From Eucommia ulmoides (Eukaryota > Streptophyta > Magnoliopsida > Garryales > Eucommiaceae): DNA of 64,000 nucleotides. The position numbers were made by a program, and so were the translations under genes. A model generated the notes under the pieces. It did no database searches. It saw only the letters and a program-made list of their open reading frames with translations, and was not told the DNA's origin. Location of the stretch: positions 10,697,546 to 10,761,545 of the forward strand of contig CM028334.1 of the NCBI GenBank assembly GCA_016647705.1. The letters run 5' to 3'. The first letter of the stretch is position 1. The number at the start of each line of letters is the position of its first letter. Positions 55,083 through 64,000 of this stretch are shown in pieces.

Positions 55083-57200
55083 ATGACATCAGAAAGCAAT
55101 CCCGAATCTCCCCGAACGACCCAGATAGCTCAGATGCAGGAAACTATTGACAGGTTGATGGAAAGGATCAACGAACTTAGCCAACCTCAGGAGGTGCCTA
55201 TTCCTCCGTCCAACGGGACTCCTGTGACTGAATCCCCAAATGGAAACCCTGCAAGTATTGGGATGGAGAACTCAGGGCCGAATCCGAACCACGTCGGCCC
55301 GAACTTTGCAGTACCGGTCTACTATGGACCTCAAATGGGCCCTCATCCTTTCGCCTATGGAGCTCCGACATATCCCATCCAGGGGCATGTCTATCAGGCC
55401 TCTCCAGAGGGCTCGGCCCCCGCCGCCCCGCAGATCCTTACTCACCCGGAGAGGGTCGTTGCTCCACCAAACAATTCAAATGATAGCCAACCGGCCCCGG
55501 CCATTGAAACTGAAAACAAAGAAGAGAATGGCCCTCCACCGGCTTGGCTTCTGAAAATGGAGAAATTGGAGAAAACTATGGCAGAATGGCAAAAGGAAAA
55601 GCCATCCAAGAAAGCGACGTACAAGGAATTGTCAGCACCACCCGGGATTGTGTACCCGAAAAATTTCGTGGTTCCAGAATTTACAAAATATGATGGCACT
55701 GGCCCTCCAGAATGGCATGTCAGTATTTACAAAGAGGAGTTAGGAATTCATGCTCGGAACGAAGACCTTTGCCTAAAGATGTTTCGGAGATCGTTGAAAG
55801 GATTGGCTCTCAACTGGTACATGACCCTGGAGCTATCACAGATTAAAACATTTGAAGATCTGGTAGAGGCCTTCTGTGAGCAATATGTGTACAATAGGGA
55901 TGCCGCGCCAGACCGCAATACCCTCTACCAGATACTGAAAAATAAAGACGAAAGTTTCCGGAGGTATACTGCTCGTTGGAGGGAAGAGGCTGCCAAAGTT
56001 GTCCCTAAGCTGAGCGAGGAGGCTCAGTTAGAGATATTCAAGTCAATTCAGTCACCGCCGTTCTATCGAGATCTCTCAAGCATAGCAGTTGTTTCTTTCG
56101 GCGATGCGATCAAACAGGCCGAGGTGACGGAAGAAGGAATAAGGAGCGGAAAAATTGAAGGGGCCCAATCCAATCTGACGAAAAGGTCAGCCCCGCCAAA
56201 GATGAAAGAAAATGAAGTAGCTGTTGTCGTTTCCCCTCGGCAAACCTATTACCAGAACTACCCCCAAACTTCTTGTCCCCAGAACTACCCGAACCAGAAC
56301 AACCAATATCACAACTACCCTCCTCAAAATCGCCAAAACCAAAATTATCCTCAAAACCAACCCTATTCCCAAAGCCGCCACCGCTATTACCAAAATGTAC
56401 CTCCCCCTTATCAAAACCACATTTCCCAATATTACCCTCAAGCCTACCCAACGCCCTCTTACCATACCTATCAACCACGCCCGAACACCCCACCTCAAAT
56501 TCCTAACCACACTCCAAGGTCAGGAACCCAATACCACCAAGACCTTCTACCTCATGCTACTGGGGGAAATTTCCAGAACGACAACAGAGAGCTACAAGAC
56601 CTTCCGGTCTCGATCACCGAGTTGTACCGGAATTGTTTGAAGTAGGGGATGCTGACGCCCCTTCCATTCTACGAAGTTAAACCTGGGAGTAAAGCAGCTT
56701 CTTCAAATGCTTTTTGTGAATACCACTCGGGAACCAGAAGACATGCGACTGAGCAATGCTTTCAGCTAAAAGATAAAATCTGGGAGTTTATACGGACCGG
56801 AGCCATCACGTTTCCTAAAAAACCTGAGGCCGGTACGCCAAATTGTCAGCAAAATCCGTTGCCTGAACACGCCTCCTCAGGAAGTGGCGTCAATCTAATT
56901 TTCACAGAGGAGGTCGAAGAAGAAGTTGATGTGATCGATATCGGTGGTGTTTATTTACACCCGGAGGTTCTCTACGGAGGGTTCGAATTACATCTAGAAA
57001 GGGTAGCCCAAAAACTGGAGAAATCTCTAGTTTTGTCTTTCCCAATCCAAAAGATGGTGGAAAATCTCAATAAGGTTCCGTGGAATTATGAGATCGTCGC
57101 TAAAACAGAAGAAAGAGAAGAATTGTCAATCTCAGCAGGAGAAACCAGTGGAATCACTCGGTCTGGAAGAGTGTATACGCCACAGGATTTGATCAGGATT
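55083..57200 (+). CDS. gag of the Tat/Ogre-like element (one in-frame TAG)
   Basis: Start at 55083 (MTSESNPESPRTTQIAQMQE): first ATG of the long frame, with a short coiled stretch. Residues about 45-150 are Pro/Asn-rich. The retro-gag core is about residues 190-360 (FTKYDGTGPPEWH, RRSLKGLALNWYMTL, FEDLVEAFCEQYVYN, FRRYTARWREEAAKV). A Gln/Asn/Tyr/Pro-rich stretch follows (about 385-480), then a TAG at 56643-56645. The same frame resumes with AFCEYHSGTRRHATEQCFQL, the zinc-binding CxxHx-HxxxxC stretch of Tat gags. Gag builds the particle and binds RNA. Continues in frame into protease; end given is approximate. Confidence 0.88.
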
Positions 57201-58490
57201 CCTGTAAGGGAACCAAGAGGGGCCCTGAAAAAGCCAGTGTCAGAACCGGAGGCTCACGACTTCCTAAAGGTAATGAAGAATTCAGAATACAAGATAGTAG
57301 AGCAACTCAGTAAAGTACCAGCGCAAATCTCGATGCTCTCACTACTCCTATCCTCAGAAGTACATAGACAGACACTGCTGAAAGTCCTAAATGAAGCCCA
57401 CTTGCCTAGCACGATCTCTCCGGAGAAGTTTGTCACTCTGGTCGAGCAGGTCCTAGGATCTAACACCATCACTTTCACAGATGACGAGATGGACGATGAT
57501 GGAATAGGTCACAACAAGCCTTTGAATATCACGGTTGAAAGCCATGGAATGTTCATAGCTCAGGTGCTGATTGACAATGGATCGGCACTAAATATCTGAC
57601 CTTTGTCGACCCTGGAAGAAATGGGGATAGATCTATCACAGGTTCGATCGTCTAAGACGGTTATCCGAGCATTCGATGGGGCTAGGAGAGATAGCGTTGG
57701 AGAGATTGACCTGCCAATTGAAATTGGTCCAATACAGTTCAATGCGAAGTTCCAAGTGCTCGACATACCTGCTTCGTACAACCTGTTGTTGGGGAGGCCA
57801 TGGATCCATAATGCTGGGGCAGTGCCTTCATCTCTACATCAGAAGATCAAGTTTATCATTAATGACACACTGTACGTGATCAGGGCTGATTCAGATATCA
57901 TACCTTTCCATCAAGCGATAAGTCGGCATGTCCCGTTAACAGATGACGGAAAGGAGAAGGAGAAGATTGAAGCCTCCTATCACGTGTTCAATGTTGCGAA
58001 TGCTACCTTTGTGAAGGAAGGAGGGCACGAGATGACACCATCACTGTCTAACACTGTGGCCTTCGTTGCTAAAGAAATGAAGTCTCGGGGTTGCATTCCC
58101 GGGAAAGGTTTGGGCAAGAATCTAGACGGAATTACAGAACCGATAGAAGTCAAGGAGAAGAAGGGGAGATTCGGATTGGGATACGAGCCGACAAAAGCAG
58201 ACAAAGCGAAGTTCTTCCGGAAGAAGAGGGATGGATCCCCAGACAACCAGCCAATGAAAATTCCGCATATCCGGGTCACTTTCCCCTATCCAGCAGAAAC
58301 CCTCAACAAAGGGAAGGAGACCGCAGGATTCAAGTTGCACCCTGAGAGAGTAATGATCAAGGAAGCTGTGAATGTAATCATGAGAGACGAGGCAGGGCCA
58401 AGTCATGGGTCTGGTATTCGAACCAAGGGAAAAGAAAAGCTGCAGAATTGGGATTCTTGTTCTCTCCCAATTCGCCAGGCGTTTCGGTAA
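57201..58490 (+). CDS. Protease region with G-patch-like end (one in-frame TGA)
   Basis: Same frame as gag. HNKPLNITVES...AQVLIDNGSALNI: DNGSA is the aspartic protease site, with Asn where Thr/Ser is usual. TGA at 57597-57599 sits where related elements usually have a Cys codon. Then PLSTLEEMGID, VLDIPASYNLLLGRPWIH (the LLGRPW block) and KIKFI. A G-patch-like motif (CIPGKGLGKNLDG...GRFGLGYEP) lies near 58090-58190, as in other Tat elements. It ends at TAA 58488-58490. Cleaves gag-pol. The next ORF starts 127 bp later in another frame, a place where Ogre relatives use an intron. Confidence 0.85.
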
Positions 58491-58617
58491 ACTTAGGGAG
58501 ATTTTCTGTTGGTCATCCCTCCATCCACCTTGTCTTCTAGATGGAAAGAGATTTTGCTTTGTAATGGTTTTTTATATTTAATGAATGCAATTCTGTTTTA
58601 TCCGACATATGGTTTAA

Positions 58618-60279
58618 ATGTTTAAATTTTATGCTTTCAAGATGTCTAAAACACCAGTGTATGATGCATGCGATGTAACTGAGCCAGAGTACGATAAGTA
58701 TGATTTTAATGCAGAACCAGACCATAACCCGATGGGAGTGGAAACAGAAGATGACTCTTGCCAGCCAGACGATGGTGAGATCCAAAAAGCTTTCACGGAG
58801 TTCGAGAACAAGCCGATTCCCAGTAACGATGAGACCGAGTTGATAAACTTGGGGACCTCGGAAGTGTTGAAGGAAGTAAAGATTGGATCAGCCCTCATGA
58901 CTCTAGAAAAGAAAGAGTTGACAACGCTCTTAATTTCCTACCAAGATATCTTTGCCTGGTCCTACGATGACATGGTAGGACTGGACAAGAGTATCGTGGC
59001 CCATAAGCTGCCGCTAAAGCCGGGGAGTGTACTAGTCAAACAAAAGTTGAGGAAACTGAGGCCCGCTGTCAGCCTCGAGGTCAAGGAGGAGATCGTGAAG
59101 CAATTCAATGCCCGAATTATTGAAGTCTGTAACTACAGTGAATGGCTCTCAAATGTCGTTCCCGTGCCAAAGTCCTCAGGAAAAATCAGAGTCTGCGTGG
59201 ACTATCGTGATCTCAACCGGGCGAGTCCAAAAGATGATTTTCCACTGCCAAACATTCACATCATCATCGACAATACTGCGGGGCGAAAGCTCTATTCTTT
59301 CGCCGATGGGTTCTCTAGCTATAATCAGATTCTGATGGATGAGAAAGATCGAGAAAAGACAGCCTTCACTACCCCATGGGGAGTCTTTTGCTATAGGGCG
59401 ATGCCTTTCGGTCTCAAAAACGCCGGGGCAACATACCAAAGAGCAATGACGACCCTCTTTCATGATATGATGCACAAAGAGATGGAGGTATATGTTGATG
59501 ACATGATCGTTAAATCACAGGAGAACGAGGATCATCTCTGCCATTTGAAAAAGGTATTCGACAGACTTCGAAAGTACCAGCTCAAGCTCAATCCAGCAAA
59601 ATGCGCGTTTGGGGTGGCTTCCAGAAAACTTCTTGGTTTCATGGTAAATCGCCATGGAATCGAGATTGATCCTGCAAAGACGAAGGCCATTCGTGAGATG
59701 CCGCCACCGAGAAATGAGAAAGAAATACGAGGTTTTCTGGGGCGATTAAATTTCATAGCCCGATTCATCTTCCAACTCACTGCCACTTGTGAGCCAATCT
59801 TCAAGCTACTTCAAAAAGAAAGTGTCGGGCGATGGAATGCAGATTGCCAAAATGCCTTGGAGAAAATTAAAGTCTATCTAACGAACCCTCCCGTTCTAGT
59901 GCTGCCTCGGGAGAAGGTTCCGTTATTACTATATTTGTCAGTTCTTAACTCCTCCATGGGAGCTATTCTTGGGCAACTCGATAAATCTGGAAAGAATGAG
60001 CAAGCCTTCTACTACCTCAGCAAGCGCTTCACGAAGTATGAGGAAAATTATACCTTGCTGGAGAGGACCTGTTGTGCATTGGCTTGGTCCGCTCAAAGAC
60101 TGCGCCATTATATGCTCCCACTGACTACCTACTTGATAGCCAGGATGGATCCCTTAAAATACATCTTCGAGAAGCCGATTCTGTCAGGAAAAGTTGCAAA
60201 ATGGCAGATGCTACTGACGGAGTTCGATATCATCTACAAGACCCAAAAGTCAGTGAAGGGCCAGGCGATAGCAGATTAG
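58618..60279 (+). CDS. Reverse transcriptase and RNase H, Tat/Ogre-like
   Basis: 553-codon frame, start chosen at the first ATG (58618), but 58642 (MSKTPVYDAC) is also possible. Acidic linker to residue about 90; RT about 115-300. CNYSEWLSNVVPVPKSSGKI, RVCVDYRDLNRASPKDDFPL, YSFADGFSSYNQILM (Asp 1) and VYVDDMIVKS (YVDD active site) are followed by FLGRLNFIARFI. First RNase H about 400-510: LLLYLSVLNSSMGAILGQ, AFYYLSKRFTKYEENYTLLE. Here Ser/Leu replace the first Asp of the usual YxDAS-type block (YLSVLNS), so RNase H activity may be weak. It ends at TAG 60277-60279, after which the frame continues. Copies element RNA to cDNA. Confidence 0.9.
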   Translation: MFKFYAFKMSKTPVYDACDVTEPEYDKYDFNAEPDHNPMGVETEDDSCQPDDGEIQKAFTEFENKPIPSNDETELINLGTSEVLKEVKIGSALMTLEKKELTTLLISYQDIFAWSYDDMVGLDKSIVAHKLPLKPGSVLVKQKLRKLRPAVSLEVKEEIVKQFNARIIEVCNYSEWLSNVVPVPKSSGKIRVCVDYRDLNRASPKDDFPLPNIHIIIDNTAGRKLYSFADGFSSYNQILMDEKDREKTAFTTPWGVFCYRAMPFGLKNAGATYQRAMTTLFHDMMHKEMEVYVDDMIVKSQENEDHLCHLKKVFDRLRKYQLKLNPAKCAFGVASRKLLGFMVNRHGIEIDPAKTKAIREMPPPRNEKEIRGFLGRLNFIARFIFQLTATCEPIFKLLQKESVGRWNADCQNALEKIKVYLTNPPVLVLPREKVPLLLYLSVLNSSMGAILGQLDKSGKNEQAFYYLSKRFTKYEENYTLLERTCCALAWSAQRLRHYMLPLTTYLIARMDPLKYIFEKPILSGKVAKWQMLLTEFDIIYKTQKSVKGQAIAD

Positions 60280-60948
60280 TTGGCTAGTTGTCCAGCTCAA
60301 ACGGATAACCAGCCTCTTGAGACGCTATTCCCTGACGAGTCGATTCATGCGGTGGATGAAGAAAATGAGGAAACAGTCTGAAAAATGTATTTTGATGGAG
60401 CAGTGAACTCTCGAGGGGCCGGAATCGGAGCCGTTCTGGTTTCTCCGGGAAAACAGCATTATCCAGTGGCTTCCAAGTTGAAGTTCCAGAGCACAAATAA
60501 TCGAGCTGAGTACGAAGCCTGTATTCTGGGACTCCAGCTGGCTGTCGATATGAAAATCAAAGAATTGCTAGTGTTCGGAGATTCTGAGCTGATAATCAAT
60601 CAGGTGACGGATAAATATGCCACGAGAGATCCGACCTTGATAGCCTATAACAATCACCTCCTGGAGTTGTAAGAACAATTTACAATAATAGAATTTGAAA
60701 GCATACCGAGGCTAAAAAATGACTTCGCCGATGCCTTAGCTATCTTGACATCTATGATATCTATCACTCGAGAGGATGATGATATCATTCCGGTGGTGAT
60801 CCGAGTTCAACGCCGACCGGCCCACTGCTGCCAGCTTGAATCTGAGCCAGCCAAAGACCCGTGGTACTATGACACAAAGAACTTTCTGAAAAATCAAGAG
60901 TATCCGGAAGGGGCATCAAGTGTTGATCGAAAAATCTCCGGAGGTTAG
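60280..60948 (+). pseudogene. Second (archaeal-type) RNase H and linker
   Basis: Same frame as RT, after a TAG. A TGA at 60379-60381 precedes MYFDGAVNSRGAGIGAVLVS (first Asp, Gly-rich strand), NNRAEYEACILGLQLA (Glu) and LLVFGDSELIINQV (Asp). These are the active-site blocks of the archaeal/plant-type RNase H that marks the Tat lineage. TAA at 60670-60672 and a one-base loss in an A run at 60932-60936 follow. The linker after it (60745-60930) has DPWYYDTKNFLKNQEYPE, normal before integrase. Confidence 0.88.
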
Positions 60949-62108
60949 CAGGCCAATTCTTCCTAAGCGGGGAGACACTGTACAAACGCTCCCCTGACAT
61001 GAGCTTGTTGAGATGTGTTGGAGTCGAAGAGGCCATCCAGTTGATGAAAGAGGTCCATGGTGGCATATGTGGACCTCACATGAGCGGCTTCATGCTTGCC
61101 AAGAAGATCCTGAGGACCGATCATTTTTGGCTAACGATGGAAAGCGACTGCGTGCAGTTTGTTCGAAGATGCTATAAGTGTCAGATTCATGGTGATCAAA
61201 TCCATGTCCCACCTTCGCACCTTCATTGCTTGGCGGCCCCATGGCCCTTCTCAATGTGGGGTATGGACGTTATTGGGGAAGTTACCCCTAAGGCGCCGAG
61301 TGGTCATCGCTTTATCCTGGTGGCAATTGATTATTTTTCCAAGTGGGTAGAAGCCGTTTCCTTAACCCGAGTGACTCAAAAGATAGTAGCTTGATTCATC
61401 AAAGAAAATATTGTGTCAAGATACGGTTTGCCGCAAACATTGATAACCGACAATGCTAAAAACCTGAAGGGTTCAGAAATACAGAAAATATGTCAGCAGT
61501 TCAAGATCGAGCACAAAAACTCAGCGCCTTACCGTCCAAAAATGAATGGAGCAGTGGAAGCCGCCAACAAAAATATAAAGAAAATTCTCCAGAAGATGAT
61601 TGACAATTATAAGGAATGTGATGATATGCTGCCATATGCTTTGATGGCTTACCGAACCTCGGTTCGGACCTCGACAGGGGCAACCCCCTATTCTCTGGTT
61701 TATGGCACAGAAGCGGTGATACCAGCCGAGGTGGAAATTCCATCTCTACGAGTGCTCATAGAGGCCGAGCTTGATGAAACTGAATGGGTACAACAACGGT
61801 TGGACCAACTTTGTTTAATCGATGAAAAGCGGCTGACAGCGATATGCCACGGACAGTGTTACAGACAGAGGATTACTAGAGCTCATGATAAACGGGTATA
61901 CCCTAGAGTCTTCAAGGTCGGTGAGTTAGTATTGAAGAAAATCTTTCCTTTCCAAGATGAAGCTAAGGGTAAGTTCGCGCCAAATTGGGAAGGTCCTTTT
62001 GTTGTTCATAAGGCTTTGAGCGGTGGAGCGTTGATTCTCCAGGAAATGGATGGTGATGTATTTCCCGAGCCCCTAAACTCGGATTCTGTAAAGAAATACT
62101 TTGCCTAA
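60931..62108 (+). pseudogene. Integrase of the Tat/Ogre-like element (one TGA)
   Basis: After the frameshift, reading resumes (LRRLAGQFFLSGETLY). Zinc part: HGGICGPHMSGFMLAKKIL and RRCYKCQIHGD. Core: WGMDVIGEVTPK (Asp 1), FILVAIDYFSKWVEA, TGA at 61392-61394, LITDNAKNLKG (Asp 2) and YRPKMNGAVEAANKNIKKIL (Glu). Carboxy end: YGTEAVIPAEVEIPSLR, GELVLKKIFPF and NWEGPFVVHKAL (GPF/Y module), ending KKYFA at 62108. No chromodomain. All three catalytic acids are present. Only the TGA and the upstream shift prevent a full product. Confidence 0.9.
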
Positions 62109-62261
62109 TAAATGTCCTTATTTTCTAAGTAAGTTTATTTCAATTTGTGATTATCTGTTGCTTCCAAAAAAAAAAAAAAAAAAAAAAAAAAGAAAAAAAA
62201 AACGGCTCGAACATGGTGAAAACTCGAAAGGGCGCTATGAGAAAAATGTAGAGACCGTGTC

Positions 62262-62303
<42 letters not shown>

Positions 62304-62884
62304 AGAAGAAGAAGAAGAAGAAGAAGAACAGTTAGATCACTCCTAGGGGTATTTTTGGAATTCCCACTACGGTTGACTTCTATTGACCGTAAGACTTTTC
62401 TGTGTTCGAAACTTGATGGATTTGAGCAAGAGTTGGAATCTGTGAAAAAGAACATCGAATATGGCTCAAATTTGCATTGAAATCGTACTTGTCAGACAAT
62501 CCGGCTTGAAATCTTGCAGTCAACATATCTGGTGATAAAGATACCTGTTTGGGGTAAGGTTTTACACGTTTTTCCATATTTGGTTAAATCAGTTTTGCAG
62601 GATTTGAAAAATACAAAGCAAGCAGGAGTATGTGATTCTCCTAAACACTGAGATGCCTAGTAGAAAAGAGAAAGTGAGAATCGGCGGGTGCAGAGAAATA
62701 AAGGCTGATAGGGATGTTGTCCAAAAAAAAAAAAAACCAGACCCTGCCAACAACCCGGAGAAAACCTCCAGAAAGTACATCTCTAAGATTGACGGAAGGA
62801 CGAGACGGAAAAATCTCCCGATACTGTTCCGTGACCCGAGAAAGTCAAGCGCCATCAAATGAGGGATTGCGACGGAAAAGGGGG
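62109..62884 (+). other. 3' UTR, simple-repeat part
   Basis: A runs at 62167-62190, 62192-62201, 62265-62300 and 62723-62735, with a GAA repeat at 62301-62328. Lys/Glu-rich frames here are artefacts of these tracts. No recognised gene. Confidence 0.7.
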
Positions 62885-63167
62885 GACGGAATTGTGAGTC
62901 GTAAAGAGTGACAAGTTTTTCAAACTAAATTTTCGTGTTACATGTGTTTTTTGTTCAATTATAGGGTTTTCAAAGGACATGGAAGCATGGATTTCTCTCT
63001 CACAAAGTCTTCTTACCTTCCGGTTGGACGGAATTGCGAGTCGTAAAGAGTGACAAGTTTTTCAAACTAAATTTTCATGTTACATGTGTTTTTGTTCAAT
63101 TACAGGTTTTTCAAAGGACATGGAAGCATGGATTTCTCTCTCACAAAGACTTCTTACCTTCCGGTTC
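62885..63167 (+). repeat. 142-bp tandem duplication
   Basis: 62885-63026 and 63027-63167 are close copies starting GACGGAATTG and including GTCGTAAAGAGTGACAAG and AAGGACATGGAAGCATGG. Only a handful of differences by eye, so the duplication is young relative to the rest. Confidence 0.9.
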
Positions 63168-63454
63168 AAATTAGAAACTTTTATTGCTGAAAGTTCCAAA
63201 GCTCTAAATGAGCGTCCAGGTATGCGTTTTGCCCTGAAAAGGGCGAAAAGTGAACTACGCCAAACTTGATCCTCGGCATAATACTAAGGTACGCAGGCAA
63301 ACTATAAATGTTCGGTCATCTGAGAGTTCGGCTGGGGCACATTTATATCTTCGCTCTCTCATTCTGGCTCAGTCACAAGTTGGGGCATATTTTATACTCT
63401 TGAACTTTCTTTAAGCCCCTGGCCAAGAGGGCTGGGGCATGAATAATTTTTATT

Positions 63455-64000
63455 ACTCTAAGTGATCCTCTAAACGGACACGTGTTTGTCATGAGTATCG
63501 TCATGAGTCATTTTTTATTACTCTAAACAATTCTCTAAATGGACACATGTTCGTCATGAGTACCATCATGAATCATTTTATTACTCTAAACGATCCTCTA
63601 AACAGACACGCGTTCGTCATGAGTATCGTCATGAGTCATTTTTTTATTATTCTAAACGATCCTCTAAACAGACACGTGTTCGCCATGAGTATCGTCATGA
63701 GTCATTTTTATTACTCTAAACAATCCTCTAAACGGACACGTGTTCGTCATGAGTATCGTCAGGAGTCATTTTTTTATTACTCTAAACAATCCTCTAAACG
63801 GACACGTGTTCGTCATGAGTATCGTCAGGAGTCATTTTTTTATTACTCTAAACAATCCTCTAAACGGACATTTGTTTATCATGAACATCGTCATGAGTCA
63901 TTCTCTTATTTTTCTAAATGGACACTTGTTCGTCATGAGTCTTCTTTTATTACTCTAAACGTACGCTTGTTCGTCATGAGTCATTTTATTTTATTTGTTC
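63455..64000 (+). repeat. ~65-bp minisatellite in the 3' UTR, running off the window
   Basis: At least eight units of a block with CCTCTAAACGGACACGTG, TCGTCATGAGTATCGTC and ATTTTTTTATTACTCTAAAC, spaced 62-67 bp (63464, 63529, 63591, 63657, 63721, 63786 and on). Later units are shorter and more diverged. GGCTGGGGCA words precede it (63332, 63383, 63430). Confidence 0.9.

Larger units (their letters stand above)
52172..64000 (+). mobile_element. Tat/Ogre-like Ty3/gypsy element, 3' end outside window
   Basis: Order: 5' LTR (52177-54397), PBS (54400-54418), leader, gag-protease (55083-58490), RT and RNase H (58618-60279), second RNase H (60385-60672), integrase (60900-62108) and a long repeat-rich 3' UTR (62109-64000). 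A second, archaeal-type RNase H before integrase, a tRNA-Arg-type PBS and lack of a chromodomain define the Tat lineage (Tat, Retand, Ogre). The 3' LTR is not reached. Coding parts are only lightly damaged: six in-frame stops and one single-base shift by my reading. Confidence 0.9.

Noticed and set aside
56110-56510. Minus frames of 107-127 codons in gag
   Set aside because: Complement of the Gln/Asn/Tyr/Pro-rich gag stretch, whose composition suppresses stops on the other strand.
62101-62455. Lys/Glu-rich and Phe/Leu-rich frames on both strands
   Set aside because: Homopolymer A runs and a GAA repeat translated in either direction.
63740-63958. 72-codon frame with internally repeated residues (FVMSIVRSHFFITLNNPLNG)
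   Set aside because: Translation of the ~65-bp minisatellite; the repeat period is only sometimes a multiple of three.
1-64000. tRNA, rRNA or organelle-derived genes
   Set aside because: No cloverleaf arms, rRNA cores or plastid genes noticed; PBS sites are only complements of tRNA ends.

Overview
This window is nuclear DNA of a flowering plant, most likely a eudicot. It is repeat-dense, as in heterochromatin: no intact single-copy host gene, rRNA or tRNA could be supported. It holds stacked LTR retrotransposons (Athila-type and Tat-type Ty3/gypsy, degenerate Ty1/copia), a LINE remnant, a Mutator-like (MULE) transposase remnant beside a plant-mobile-domain (PMD) pseudogene, a MULE-type foldback element, and several minisatellites. 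All calls rest on reading translations and terminal motifs by eye; no database search was run.

Layout. 1-2757: rotted copia polyprotein, plus strand. 2930-3700: LINE reverse transcriptase piece, minus. 3701-13548: Athila-like element A, minus, with 3' LTR, PPT, 3' UTR, env-like ORF, integrase, RNase H, RT and a gag remnant; its protease segment is missing where a chromovirus-type LTR fragment now sits. 13544-34211: element C, minus, another Athila family bounded by the perfect 5-bp repeat CCTCC. Most of its interior is replaced by element B (20269-32692, a nearly complete 12.4-kb Athila-like element), a second partial copy B' sharing B's LTR, and a chromovirus-like LTR with its PPT. 34279-35992: solo LTR, plus.

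36.0-50.1 kb: an old non-LTR segment with MULE transposase, a multi-exon PMD pseudogene, two long hairpins, a ~102-bp minisatellite split by a MULE-type foldback element (9-bp target duplication), and several unidentified gene-like frames broken by stops but not by indels. It also carries a C-family LTR plus gag and a 2.2-kb solo LTR with a perfect GTTTA duplication. 50.1-52.2 kb: AT-rich DNA with a palindrome cluster. 52177 to the window end: a Tat/Ogre-like element, plus strand, with a 2.2-kb LTR, tRNA-Arg-type PBS, gag-protease, RT, two RNase H domains, integrase and a repeat-rich 3' UTR; its 3' LTR lies beyond the window.

How parts relate. Each retroelement encodes, or once encoded, the standard cycle: gag coat, protease, RT/RNase H for cDNA synthesis primed at the PBS and PPT, and integrase. 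Every copy carries stops, frameshifts or deletions, so none looks autonomous as it stands. The most interesting pattern is regulatory. Several unrelated LTR families here carry a cluster of short GC-rich palindromes upstream of a TATA box. Elements A and B carry a second such cluster with a TATA-like site between integrase and the env-like ORF, which suggests an internal promoter for that ORF.
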